Assembly (NCBI GenBank): GCA_000310025.1
Contig: FN649750.1
Coordinates: forward strand, 3,489,472-3,553,471
DNA: 64,000 nt
Source: Ectocarpus siliculosus
Taxonomy: Eukaryota > Sar > Phaeophyceae > Ectocarpales > Ectocarpaceae
Reading direction: 5' to 3'
The notes below the pieces were generated by a model, which made no database searches, had not been told where the DNA came from, and saw nothing but the letters and a program-made list of their open reading frames with translations. Below, piece by piece: positions 25,073-36,861 of this stretch. Made by a program: the position numbers and the translations under genes. Numbering within the stretch: position 1 is the first letter of the stretch; each line of letters starts with the position of its first letter.

Positions 25073-25146
25073 GCTCAGGTGGTTTAGTTGGTTATAATGT
25101 CCGCCTCACACGCGGAAGGTCGCGGGTTCGAACCCCGCCCCGAGTA
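25073..25146 (+). tRNA. tRNA-Val (CAC), copy 2
   Basis: Identical over all 74 nt to copy 1, including the acceptor-stem mismatch. Followed by TATACTTTTTG, a pol III stop. Second member of the tandem array. Confidence 0.92.
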
Positions 25147-25359
25147 TACTTTTTGCTTTTCGTGCTTCGTTCATTTTCGTCCCGTGCCCGGTGTTTTTGA
25201 CAGCACATACAATATAGAGACTCTCATCATGTCGATTCGGTCTCCACCGAATTCTGGTCTGTCTGGTCGTTTAGTCTTAGTACTTCGTAGTAGTTGGCAG
25301 TACAGAACCAGGTCGTTGCTGGATATAGAAGTTCTCCTGTCCTCCTCCATACAACATGT

Positions 25360-25433
25360 GCTCAGGTGGTTTAGTTGGTTATAATGTCCGCCTCACACGC
25401 GGAAGGTCGCGGGTTCGAACCCCGCCCCGAGTA
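25360..25433 (+). tRNA. tRNA-Val (CAC), copy 3
   Basis: Identical over all 74 nt to copies 1 and 2, followed by TATACTTTTTG. The spacer homology stops about 40 bp after this gene, so it is the last tandem unit. Confidence 0.92.
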
Positions 25434-25577
25434 TACTTTTTGCTTTTCGTGCGTCTTTCTATTTCGTCTCACTCCCTCACGATACCTCGTGCTTTTTCTT
25501 AATGAAGACAACAACAAACTCACTCCCGCTACGGCATTGTAACACCTAATAACACATCGATGTGATGATGTTATTCT

Positions 25578-25655
25578 GTTGTCTTCACAGTAAAAACCGT
25601 TCCGGTCTTCGCTCAGTACGTAAAAATATCCCTACTGGTCCAACTGACACGGACG
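25578..25655 (-). mobile_element. SINE-like repeat, copy 2 (short)
   Basis: Shares TTTTTACTGTGAAGACAACA (on -) and the neighbouring CGGAACGG and CAGTA blocks with copies 1 and 3. Its tail is short and impure, suggesting an older or truncated copy. Confidence 0.5.
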
Positions 25656-25950
25656 CCTTCGTTGCTTGGTCACAATACAAGTGAACGACCCAAAGAGAGA
25701 ACGCAAAAAAGACCCAGAAAAAAAACTCCAAAAAAATGCGATAATATGCATAGCATAGCACATAAATTACGACGAAATACAACTGGAGACGATTGAACCC
25801 GGCCACAAAAAAAGAAAAGAAAAAAACAAAACAACAGTAGACAGTAAACAAGGCACAAGAGGAATGGGAAGGAGGACCCATCCAACGAAGGGAGACAAAT
25901 AAATCTAAGAGGAAGAGGGAGAGGTGCGGATGGATGAGGTAATATCCATG
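25656..25950. other. no gene seen
   Basis: Between two SINE-like copies. A-rich on + with long A runs (about 25700-25840). A 131-residue antisense frame here is Phe/Val-rich only because of these runs and is not a gene. Confidence 0.5.
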
Positions 25951-26088
25951 TGTTGTTGTTGTTGCTATTATTGTCTTCACATTAAAAACCGTTCCGTTCT
26001 CTCTGCCCAGTACCTTCTTCCGTCCGTATTATAATATTAATAAATAGTCTAACCTGTAACACTTGACGTGATCAATTCCTGTGGTCAC
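25951..26088 (-). mobile_element. SINE-like repeat, copy 3
   Basis: Read on -, it contains GAAGAAGGTACTGGGCAGAG, CGGAACGG, TTTTTAATGTGAAGACAA and an AAC-rich tail, matching copy 1 closely. An AT-rich insert (TATTATAATATTAATAAATA on +) separates the middle from the distal block TGATCAATTCC. Confidence 0.55.
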
Positions 26089-26199
26089 ACGCTAACTTAC
26101 CCCAAAAAAAAGGTACACGAAAATAACATGTGTGTGCTGTAAAAAAGACGAGGACGTGGTGGGCGGAAAAAAAAAAAAAGTACGAAACGCATAAAAGTA

Positions 26200-26273
26200 T
26201 ACTCGGGGCGGGGTTCGAACCCGCGACCTTCCGCGTGTGAGGCGGACATTATAACCAACTAAACCACCTGAGC
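26200..26273 (-). tRNA. tRNA-Val (CAC), copy 4, inverted
   Basis: Exact reverse-strand copy of the other three 74-nt genes. Downstream on its strand the sequence is TATACTTTTATG, only four T, a weaker terminator than the + copies have. Its upstream flank matches that of copy 1, while its downstream side does not share the tandem spacer. Confidence 0.92.
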
Positions 26274-26626
26274 ACATGTTGACACACATTTTCCAGAGAG
26301 GTTTTATATCCAACAAGCTGGTTCAGGGAAAAAATTAAACGCATGCTTGCGCCCATCCGGCTGTTATATTCCATGTGGTACACGCCTTTTTTGTGTTTTC
26401 GACATTCTTCCATGGGGCAAGAAACTCTGCACACACACTTGTCCGTAAGGTCATCACCAAACTCTGGACGCTATTGTAGGGCTTTCTTGATTTATTTTCC
26501 GTTTGTCGTCGTGATACCGGGGTCGTCAGCGCGCCTCTCTAGGTCAACGGGGCGACCGGGACGCCGCATATTTGGCGCAGAAAAACAATTGTCATAACTT
26601 ACTGTTTCTCGACAAGAGTTTAGTTA
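26274..26626 (-). repeat. 5' flank of tRNA-Val copy 4, inverted partner of 24430-24783
   Basis: Reverse complement resembles 24430-24783 block by block, with substitutions and indels, while the adjoining tRNA genes are identical. With its partner it brackets the whole tRNA cluster as a large, diverged inverted repeat. Confidence 0.8.
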
Positions 26627-26627
26627 T

Positions 26628-26660
26628 GCGCGGAAGGTCGCGGGTTCGAGCCCCGCGTAT
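26628..26660 (+). pseudogene. 3' half of a tRNA-Val, truncated
   Basis: GCGGAAGGTCGCGGGTTCGA and the following GCCCCGCGTA match the anticodon 3' strand, variable loop, T arm and part of the acceptor of the nearby tRNA-Val, with one change in the T loop. The 5' half is missing; its place is taken by the outer end of the inverted flank. After it comes TTTTCGTGCTT, like the spacer after the intact genes. Confidence 0.7.
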
Positions 26661-28141
26661 TAGAGTACATATGTTTTCGTGCTTTTTTAGTTTTCTTCTG
26701 ATGTTACTGCCGTAGCGCCCTTGCGATCTATCTCAAGATGTTTTTTCAGAGTACATACATTGTAGTATATATGTAGATATAGTATTTTCACCAAAAGAAA
26801 CACTCATTGCTCGAAGGGGTAATCGGACTGTGATGCCATATCATGCGTACTTTCTGAAAAAAACTCTGGCCCATCTTGCCGCTACGGTACTTCCTCTGTC
26901 GCTTGAAGAGGCAAACGGGAGCAGTAACGTTTTCTCGTGTCTCGACGGGATTTGAGACGCGTGGCATGAATGGATGCACGTCTGTATACACACGGCGTAG
27001 TCTATCCCTTTGCAGTCTGCACACTACACATACTTAACCCTAGACTGCTGTGTGGTGAGGGGGAGAGGGGTACCGCGGAAGAGGGACGTGTAGCCGAGTT
27101 GTGTTGAGTGGGAGTAGCTCAAATCGCCTCCGCTGCCGAGAAATGATTTAAACTGCTTGAGAGAGCGAAGGCCTGTTCTGCGAATGTACTGGTGATTGGC
27201 AAGCAGCACCAGAATCCAGGGCGATGATATTTCGCACCGACTCGGATGGTGTGGGCCAAGTTAGCTGCTAAGTTTACAAAAACAGACGTGAGTGAGAGCT
27301 CCAGATTCGCGAGCATGCCAAGAGAGCTAGACAGACTTCCACCAGCTGTATCGGTTGTTGTCTTGATGGTGCGTTTCCACCCTCTCACGGAGTGTTCCTG
27401 TGAGAGCAGAATGTCTGTGCATTTGAGCTCGCTCTACGAACTGGTGTGATGGAGCCTTCGCTGTCGTCAACTTTTTGTACGCAACACCAAATCAAGATAC
27501 TGAGAAAACAATGTCTAGCTTGTCGCTTTCCGAACTGACTGGTGTTCTCAACGTCTTTCACTAAAATCCGACGATATCTACGGGCGCCGTACGCATCGTT
27601 CTCAACCCCTTCGAGAAAGACACGCATAACATGTAACATATCTCACGGCTTTGCATAGGGACAGAAAAACGCAACGTGGATATATATGCATATCGTATTA
27701 TAGGACACGAAAGGCAACATTCTTTGCATACCTGTCGTTTAGGGCAAACTGTGTACTCTGTGGTGTGATTGCGCCTAGGGGGGGCACCTCTGTTCTTGTC
27801 AGAACTAGTAAATGGGGGGCCACGGGGGTTGATATCCCAGAGGGCATTCCCTCTGTCACAACCCAAGTACAATGTACCACCTGGGCTCGAGACACCGACT
27901 CCGTACAAGTATACAATGTTCCTTTTAACATCGCACGTGAAGAACGCCATGGACAGGTTGGCATACTGCAAGTCATAAACTGATTAAGTAAAGCACCAAG
28001 AGTAGAGAACGAAGTGATCCCTCCTTGAACAACAACAGAGTAGGACCTCCCCCCGTTCACGCCCGACGCACCTACAACATCCACACCACCCACCCTCAAA
28101 CATCACAAAAAAACACCCGCAGTCACACCAGTAAACAGAAA
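26661..28141. other. intergenic, no gene supported
   Basis: About 1.5 kb between the tRNA cluster and the Mrd1 3' end. Several frames of 60-136 codons occur on both strands, but none has family resemblance, consistent splice sites or a codon pattern like the neighbouring genes. Confidence 0.4.
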
Positions 28142-31100
28142 TTAACCGTCCATGTCCGCGAAGTCGTCGCCGCTGCTCGCCGCCTTTTGCCGTTTTGCTG
28201 GTCGGCCTCCGTTCGATGGACCGCGCAAATCTCTCGCAGCCTTCGCCCTCAGAGTGTCCATGTCTTCCCCATCTTCCGCCCACTCCCCTACAAGATGACG
28301 GCCGTAGAAGTGCGTAGACTCCAGCGACTTTTTGGCGCCCATGGCCTCCTGCCACGCGGCACGAAAATGAACCGGGGGGAAGCAGTCGATGGTTGGGTTG
28401 AGTCCTCTATTGCTGGATCACGACTAATGCTGCTTATACTATAGGTGCCGGCCTCAAGTGTGGATAGACCCAAATCAGTTCATTCCTCAGTGCTAACTTC
28501 TCCCAAATGACAAAAGGTGTGGAAGGGAAGGGGTCTTGTGATCATGCCAGAACCACGAAGAGAACGAATCACACTTATACCTGTGCAGTCAAGAAGTCAA
28601 CGAACGCGAATCCTCGGTGGCCGCCGTCGAACTTCTTCGGTAATCGCACGCGTTTCAGCTGACCAAAGCTTGAGCATAGTTCGCGAATCTCCTTCGCAGT
28701 TGCCTGGAAAGGAAAGGTGGTTTGGCGGACAGCATGCGATGCGATTCAGGGCAGGATTTCCGTCACACACATGATGCAGACATGAGACAAACCGGGTCGA
28801 CCTTCAACGCACCCCTTTAACCAACCATAGGCGCAGTACTTCGAAGTACCAAACAAAACGATACAGCAGTAGCTATACACGAACATGGAATGAGGAGGCG
28901 TGGATGAGGACTGTGCCAAACGAAACCAACTGTCCCACAACTTCTTCTCGAGAACCACACAACAGTGTGGAATTTGCTGACGCCCCCTCCCCACAACGCT
29001 ATCCTTTGGCCATCCTGTGATCACGTCAATAACTTCAAGGAGGCAAGCGGCTCAGAGAGCTACGAAAAGCCTCTTGCGCGGCCAAGGCTTCAAACGCCTG
29101 CCTTCGCCTGATCATAAAAACAAGCTGTGATGACACCCCAACGTATTCATCAGCAAAATCGTTGTCATCCTTCAAACGTTGAGTGAAGGTGTGTAGACAG
29201 TCGGCTGAGCTGACCTGAAACGGGATGTTTCGGATAATGATCTTGGTTCGCTTGAGGCTGTCCCCCTGTGAAGAAGAAGAAGAAGAAGACGATGCCTTCG
29301 TTGCTGGTGTTAGTCTCTTGGTGGATCGCTTCAGCTCCAGGGCATGCCCGTCGAGGACCGTGCCTTGAAGAGTCTACCAGACAGGCGCCATGGGAATGCC
29401 GAGGGAAGAGGATAGCAATATGAGCATATTTAGTGGGCCATCTCATAACGCCGACGTGCGCGTGTCTTCACACATCGTGAAAAAGACACTGACAGCGGGC
29501 ATTTGCTGGAACCCCCTTCACACCGAATGCCGACGGCAAATGAAAGTAATATCGAGAAACGTCCCACGCGAACGGGTGCGAGAATGCATCATCCCATCGA
29601 CAATTCAACCGCGAACAAAATTCGTGGAAGACTCTTATGCGGTCTCAACGTGTGTACCGCAAAAGTGCCTGTAGTGATCCATGCCGTCAAAATAGGAGCC
29701 GCCCCCCGCACGTCCTCCACTCCAGCGCAACAGGTTGCCTGCCAAACACCACGAAACGCAGAAAACCTTACCTTGAGAGACTTGTCGACCAGACTCGCGT
29801 CGGCGCACTCCACGAACCCGAAGCCCATGCTGAGAGTGGCTTCGCTTGCCCCCGGCCCCTTTTTTCTCGGAATCGAGACCGAGCGCACTTGCAAGCCGGC
29901 CTTCTCGAAGCAGGTTCTCAGGCCCGCCTCGGTGGTGGAGAAGGACAGGTTCTTCACGAACATCGTCAAAGGCTCTTTCGACGCACGCCCCGCGGCAACC
30001 TCATCCTCGTCGACCTTTCACACAAGGCAGACAGACAGACAGACAGACAGGCAGACAGATATCCAACAAGCAGGGGAAGTGGAGTATGTGGGGTTTCCAC
30101 CCTCATTGTTCCTTGCCTCCAACGTGGTTTCGATGCGGCTTGTCCAGAAACCTTTGAACGGGCGCGAGATCATTTTTTTCCTATCATATGCCACATGGTT
30201 GTGTAATTGTGAGCGATTGGTGAGCTCGCTTCGGAAAACAATGGACAAGCTCTCAACGTACTTGCGCCTATGTTAGCTTCATTTAATACAGACAGGAGTG
30301 AAGTGGACTTAACAAGCGGGCCGTACCTTTGCCTCCTCTCCAGTCGCAGCCTTCTCTGATGCCGGCAGTGATGCCGGCTTCGACGAAGGCTCAAACGTAT
30401 CCTTGAAGGCCTGGTATCATAATACGACAAGCAGCTCAGTCAAGTAGGGCTGGCATGCAAGAATGAACCGTTCAGCCGAGTCAACACACAGGGCATACGA
30501 ATCAACCGAGGGACCCCACGAACAAAATTGCCGCCCGTTGTAGTGTTTGGCAAAGCCAGTCGGCTGCGATGACTTTCTCCCTGTACAAGGAGGGGTCGGA
30601 GGTCGGTGTAAGTGGGGCACAACGTTTGATTTCGACCGACTGGTCTACATCACAGAAAACATGCACCGTAGCCCCCAGTTATCTATTTTCTTTCGACCCA
30701 TGCACAAACACTCATAGGGTCTTTGCGTAATAGTTGGACCGACACTAGTGTGAGAACAAGCTTGTGCCCTGACACGGGTAAAGCGTGTTGTGTTAAACCG
30801 CCTTGGCAACCACGCTTGTCCTCTCTGCTCACGGAATCAACGCGGATTTAGCACACGGCCGGACTGGGTGGATGGCTGCAAAAAACAGCGGTTTAACGTC
30901 AAGATAACACAACAACGCAACAGCAGCAGCACCGACAGGCTACAGGCAAGAGGTTGTCGGAGCAAACGAATCCTCTCTCTTTGATTCAGGAGCACAACAC
31001 ACAGCAAGCAGTACAGCAGTACAACCATACCTTCAAGGGTGCCCACTCGAGGTACAGGAGCACGTGTTGGAACCTGGCGCAGGCCAATCGTTTGAAAGCT

Positions 31101-34100
31101 TTTTTCGCGTCGGATGCTGCAAGGAATTCAACGAGCGCCACGGTCTTGGACGGTGGGAGGAGGACTCGTCCCACCTGCACAGATGAGGACAAAACAATAA
31201 TTCGAGTCAGCGTGTCGCGTGGAATACAAACTCACGATATGCATATTCGTTACGATTGCCAACCATCAAGTATCTTGCCTGTAATCGTTTATCCATAACT
31301 CGCATCTGTTCTCGTGCATTATTCAAGGGTAAGAGCGCAACAAGTACTTACATGTTTTGAGTGGTTTTCTCCTGAGCAGAAAGTAGCATGTGGACATTAA
31401 GGCACGGGAACAAGCGCATGGCGTGAAGGATAAAGCACTCAATGCAGTCAAGTGATGCTCCAGATGTTGCACCGCAGATTCGGCCGGTGTGATATTTGTG
31501 TCAGTCCGGCCGTTATGCGCATTGGAACATATGACGGGCTTGGGAGCAGCAACTCGCGGCAAGCAGAAGGTGCTAAATAGAGTAAGCACAGTGAGCAATT
31601 GCGCCAGCGCGACACCGGACATTGAGCTGGGGCACCTAGCGCTGGACTGGAGATTCTCCACCAGCCATCTTCTAGGACCGAGGCAGGCTATCGCTGTTGA
31701 GGCGGGTTCGGTAACTGGGCACACCAATCAGAATACGCCAGCCGTGCTTACGTCTCCAAACGCCCCGAACCGCTTGGCCAGCTCCGCCGCTTCTGCGCTG
31801 TACGGCAAGTTCTTGACCAAAATGACCGTGCTGCTACGCTCCTCGGCCCCCTTTCCGCTCCCCTTGCCCTTGGTACTCTCCAGGACCGAGAGATCCACCC
31901 CTTCCTTCTCGAAGTACTCCTTGTTCTCCTTGACCAGGAGAGTCTCTCCCAGAGCCAACCTGACGGCCATGTCGCCCTAGCGATTCGTGTCGATCAATTT
32001 GGACAGCGCGTAAGAGCGGCGCGAGAGTGCAAATAAATAAACGCATTGTTTTCGAAAATTGCAGAGAGGACGTGCTGCTCCATAAAAGATCAAGCGGTGG
32101 GTGGAACAATACAGAGAGGAAGACAGCAGAAGCGGTTTACGGAGTGCATAATTTTCGGGAGCACGACGTGCACGACGTACTTTCGCCGTCTAAGCCCTCT
32201 GTCTCTGTTGCAACTGCTCTGTTGACAGCAACACTGCAGACGCGTTGGATGCATTTTGTGTCGGCACCACCCTTGCACCGCGCATCGCCAACGCGAGCAA
32301 CAGCGACCAGACAGTGAAAGAGGCTGCAAGGCCACAACTAGAACTGCGTTCGCGTAATCGATTGGGCCCTACACCAGGCCTGTTCGACAGCCCCCGGCAA
32401 TTTTGCTCCGCAATCGCAGCTCGCCCACCTCCTCTCGATCCAGAATGTCGCTCTTGCCGACCCCCAAACGGTCTGCGAGAGCATCCACCACGGTGTCCGA
32501 TCGCACGAAGGAAGCGTTCCACCCCACCGTGTCGCCCGCTCGCGCCCGGCGATCCATCTCCTTTTTCTCCTTATAGCTCTTCCCCGCGGTAGCGGCACTG
32601 AAGAGACCGAGGTGACGTGTGTGCGGGGTGCAGCGCGAAGGCTTCAAGTATCGTGGTATTTTTCAGCGATAGTTGGTTCACGCACAGTTCTTTTCCAAGA
32701 TTGGACGGTGCCTATTTGAGGCAGGCGTCTCTCGAGTCCACACGCTTGCGCACCAGCTGAGCTCAGCTGTCGCACAGCACCAAGGGTTCCGAAAAATAAT
32801 GACACCTAATTGCGCCAAACACAAGATTTAATGCTTCGGGCAACGATCGGCTCATCCTGCCGGAGTACGGTGCGTACATGCACACCCTCTCCTCACCACC
32901 AACTCTTGGTTGTGTCACATTGTACGCGACACATATGTACAAACACCTTATCAAAGGAAGGAACGATTGGCCATGGGTGATCGGCCCTGTGGGAACAATG
33001 CTCCCGTCCTCTCGAGGACATCGCGTGGTCAACGGTCTATCAAACAGATCACGGGCGTCTACGGCCGTGACTCCTGAAACCAGTGTTTGGGGTTGGGTCA
33101 CAAACAGAATTATCGCTACAGCCTCGTCCATGTTTCAAACAATGTGAACGCGTAAGGTGTTGGGAAGAACCTCTCTAGATGAAACCGACGTCACAGAAGA
33201 GGCAGCACCAACTTGGGCACAACAATCAGCCCCTCAGGCACAGCAAGAAGTATCAACAATTTACCTTCCAGCCGTGCCGGACGCCTCCGCCCCCGATGAG
33301 CCGGGCTGCCTCCTGGCTGGTATGATGTGCAGCAATCTCCCGTGGAAGGCGTGCCTGTCTAGCTGCTCCAAGGCCTTCCCAGCATCTTCCGGGATAACGA
33401 ACTGAACGAAAGCAAACCCTTTGCCCTGGGTGCGAGGGCAATGGGAACACGAGAGAGGGGCAATGAAGTCGTCACCATCTGGGAATAGTGAATAACCTAC
33501 CCGGTGATGGGCCGGCGGTGCGCTTACTCAGAGAACGAGCTCGCCAGCAGTCCGAACAAGAATAGGAATGGAACACTCCTGGCAGACATCTTACTGGAAG
33601 AGTTGACACACAACCCACCGCGTGTTGTATTTCCTTCCGCGTGGGCTTTGAGACAGGAGCAGAAGATGATTACGTGTAAAACGGTTTCAACGAGTCCACA
33701 GACAAACATGCGATACGCAACCCAGGCCGTGGTTGACTCCGACTAGGCCAACGTCAGAGAAGTACAGAGTGGGTCGACTCTCTTCGCGGGATCCTGCGAT
33801 GACGAGGACGGGATACAACTGGCCAGTTCTGTCGGCTCTACACCTCCTTCGCCTCTAGGAGGGGGTCAAACATAGACCGCGTTCGCACGCTCGTGTCGAG
33901 AACACACACCTTCTTGACGTCATCCACAGGGAGGTGAACTTCCGACAGCATCCCGAAGCTCCCAAACAAGTCTCTGAGGTCATCTTCGGTACACGTGTAC
34001 GGCAGGTTGCGCACAAACAGCCTTCCCACGGACAGCCCACTCTCCTCCTCCTCCTCCTCCTCGTCGCCTTCGTTGTCGGAGTGGCCGCCATCGGCCGTCT

Positions 34101-36439
34101 GAGCATTCCTCTTGGGATTTTCGCTTTCCCCACGCCCGGAAGCACTTCCCTTTGACCCCGTTCCTCCTGTTCCGGCTCCACCGCCCTGCTCGTCTTCTTC
34201 GCTTTCGCTCTCGCTTGCACTAGCTTCGTCGCCCTTTGCTTTCCCCCTTCCTGCTCCTCCCTTGCCCACCTTGGAGCGGAGCCAGTCCATGTCCGACCCG
34301 CCGCCGGCTTGTCGCTTCTCCTTACTGCTGCTCGTGCTTCCCAATGTTCCCTCTTCTGTTGACTCCGCGTCACTGTCAGCTCCATCCGCGAGTTCCTGGT
34401 TGTCTTCACTCGCTTGATCGTCGTCCGAGCTGGTGGCGTCACTATTTGTACCTTCGCGATCCTCGATGTTGCCGCCTGCTGCAGCTTGCGCTTGATCCAG
34501 CAAAGCATCGTCGTTGTCCCAGAACCTGGCCTCGCTCCGCTTTTTCAGCGCCGCCATGAACTCCTCCTTCTCCACCTTCCCACGTGCCGATGCCGCAGCT
34601 GCCTTGGCACTGGAAGACTCGTCTGTTTTTCGCTTCTTATCCTTGGCCTTGACTTCTTTCCTGGCCTTTGCCTCTGCCAGCTTTTGTGCACGGGAGCTAC
34701 CCTCGGAATGCTTGCTCCAAGGCCGCGCGATGCCGGCGTTTCCTTTGGGCTGGGCGCGTTCGACCTGGAGACAACGCCACAGAGGTGTATCATATGTTTC
34801 TATCGAACGTACAGCCTCATGTATGTTGAGAGTAAACACAACGAAGCGTATCATGTGTGGTTATGAATGTATCAGAAACGGACGGTTCCAACAGCCATAT
34901 AAGAGAACCTGACTTGCACAGTCGAGAGGGGGTTCTACATACATAGAAACGTTAGGCATGCAGGTGCAAGGCAGGTATGGTGATAAACGAACACAGAAAC
35001 AACAGTAGAGCATGATAGCGACGTCAAAGACGGTAGAAGTACAAATCGACAGTTCTCTCCGCGACGCGTCCTCACCTGTATTCGGCTGGTATCCAGGAAG
35101 GTCTGGTTGTAGTACTTCAGAGCCTCTTCCGCGTCGCTTTCAGTCGTGAATCCCACGAAGGCGAATTGCCGCGACTTTCCGTCTTTGGTGCGCACGATCT
35201 TTGCATCGGAAACCTACACACATTCCGCCAGAGGCAAGAGGCAGAAGGGGGGCCAACATGATGGATTGAAGTGGTACAACAGCAGTGTTGTATTGGACCA
35301 CAGCAGTCCCCAAGAAGGAACGCGCAAACAAACAATATATTAAACGCTTCAGTCGCGCGAGTTCATTGTCCGTTTTCAACTTAACTTAACCTTGCACTGG
35401 AAGAGAAGAGAAGTTGTCCGAGTGTTGATGTTCGTCATACAGTACTGGTTGAAGATGGGGCATAGATCTACGGCGATTGTAGTTGCAGAATGCGGGAAAA
35501 CAGGGAGTTTCTACTTGGTTTCCTCAGAGACTTTGGATTAGTGATCTGAACTGCGTGACAGATGGGTGTGGTGATGGTGATGCGCTCTCGCGTGGTGCTT
35601 CACTCTCGTTTCCGCTGCAGTACCCTCTTACAAGACTTTCCCACCTCGGCCCTCACTGACCAAGTTGCCTTTCTCCACACACGCACAGGCCTATGCACGC
35701 GATTAACCTGCTGAAACAGCAGCAGTTGAGATGGCTGCCCATCGAACGACACTGACGCTGCTTGCGTTGTTACTCGTTCAAAATTTTGATGCGAGCATTG
35801 ATGTCGCGGAAAAAGAGGTCTATCTGATGTCAACCCTCTCTATTGCTGTTGAACAGTATCTAGCTTTTAACAGAGTTTGGTCTACTGCTCTGTATATCAT
35901 CCCAGTTGAAAGTTCAAAGACAACACCGAGGACGTACAGCCGAAAGTGCACCAACTGCTTCCCGTCCCTAGATATATTAATAACACACGCAGGACAGCAA
36001 ACTGACTTGGAGTTGCTTGCGGCAACACAATTCGGCCGCAAAGGTGCAGGTGACCACCGCTGTCACGTCCACTATGCATGCGACTCTGAAGTCTGAACAG
36101 AAGACGTCAGCAATGGAGTCAGCACTGGAGAGCACGAGAGCACAGGTGTAGAGACGACGAGATCAGGAGAACATAAGGGCTGACTGCAACAAATTACACT
36201 TGTTGACAGCGTTGTACAAATCTGCAGCCTGAGCCCGCCAAGGTGTCCAGCAAATACTACTGCCCTCGCTGTGGGCCCGAACATGTCCGGTGTGATTGTG
36301 TGCTTGTTGGTGGTCCTTGTTCATCTTCAAGTCTCAAAAAGCTCACCTCCCCCCTCTCGGCAAAGTGCTGCCACAGGCGTTTTTCGTCAACGTGCTTGGG
36401 CACATTCTTCACAATCAAGCGAGTTTTTGGCGCCTCCAT
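28142..36439 (-). CDS. MRD1: Mrd1 / RBM19 homologue, five-RRM pre-rRNA processing protein
   Basis: Nucleolar RNA-binding protein needed for early cleavages that release 18S rRNA. Exons on -: 36347-36439, 35076-35213, 33910-34764, 33265-33425, 32429-32597, 31752-31976, 31031-31174, 30327-30410, 29772-30014, 29215-29373, 28581-28703, 28142-28348. All GT-AG, all phases fit: 866 residues, close to yeast Mrd1 (887). RRM1 about 6-75 ([14 protein letters not shown]), RRM2 about 325-405 ([17 protein letters not shown]), RRM3 about 515-595 ([15 protein letters not shown]), RRM4 about 640-720 ([16 protein letters not shown]), RRM5 about 745-830 ([18 protein letters not shown]). The conserved block [13 protein letters not shown] precedes RRM3 as in RBM19. 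A large acidic linker lies in exon 3. The second RRM of animal RBM19 is absent, as in yeast. ATG at 36439 fixes the N-terminus next to RRM1. It is divergent from the MDP-1 gene. Confidence 0.95.
30028..30059. repeat. (CAGA)n microsatellite at a splice acceptor
   Basis: An ACAG/CAGA run lies 14 bases upstream of Mrd1 exon 29772-30014. On the transcribed strand it is a (CTGT)n pyrimidine-rich run in the place of the polypyrimidine tract, so its length could affect splicing. Confidence 0.75.
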
Positions 36440-36861
36440 CTCTTTCTCTGTGGCGGTGTATGGCATACACAACAAACGACCAGGCAGCACAGCGTCCGTC
36501 CGTGGTGCCGTGGTGGCACCACACAGGCACAGGCCAGCGACAGCCGGGCGGAGAATATCCGGGTATGTAGGCAGAAAGTTTCAGTCTGCGGCACCCCCCC
36601 GAGCTGATTGGTTGTGATTTCACAGTCTTGCGGTCCCTGTTTTGTCTCTGATCATGATCCCAGAAGACCGTTCCTTGTGGGGAGAGACAGGGCACGCCTG
36701 GCCACAGGAAGAATCCAGCACAACACTTTACTCCCCTCAGACTCTGGCAAGGAAATAGGCTTGAGCTACTGGCCAGCAGAGCAGCATCGAGCGGGCTGGG
36801 TATTTCAAATTTCAAATCCGTCCAGTTTTTTGCCAGGACGGGGAGATTGTTCACGTGTCAC
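36440..36861. promoter_or_regulatory. shared upstream region of MRD1 (-) and MDP-1 (+)
   Basis: Only 422 bp separate the two divergent start codons, so both promoters and 5' UTRs must fit here or overlap. The stretch is not unusually AT-rich, and no clear TATA box is seen. Confidence 0.55.

Larger units (their letters stand above)
24858..25433 (+). repeat. tandem array of about 288-bp tRNA-Val units
   Basis: The starts of the three + strand tRNAs are at 24784, 25073 and 25360, giving unit lengths of 289 and 287 bp. The spacers are near-identical (for example TTTTGACAGCACATACAATATAG at 24908 and 25194, split here by one run; and GTCGTTGCTGGATATAGAAG in both), differing by scattered substitutions. 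The array looks like unequal crossing-over of a tRNA-plus-spacer unit. Confidence 0.85.
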
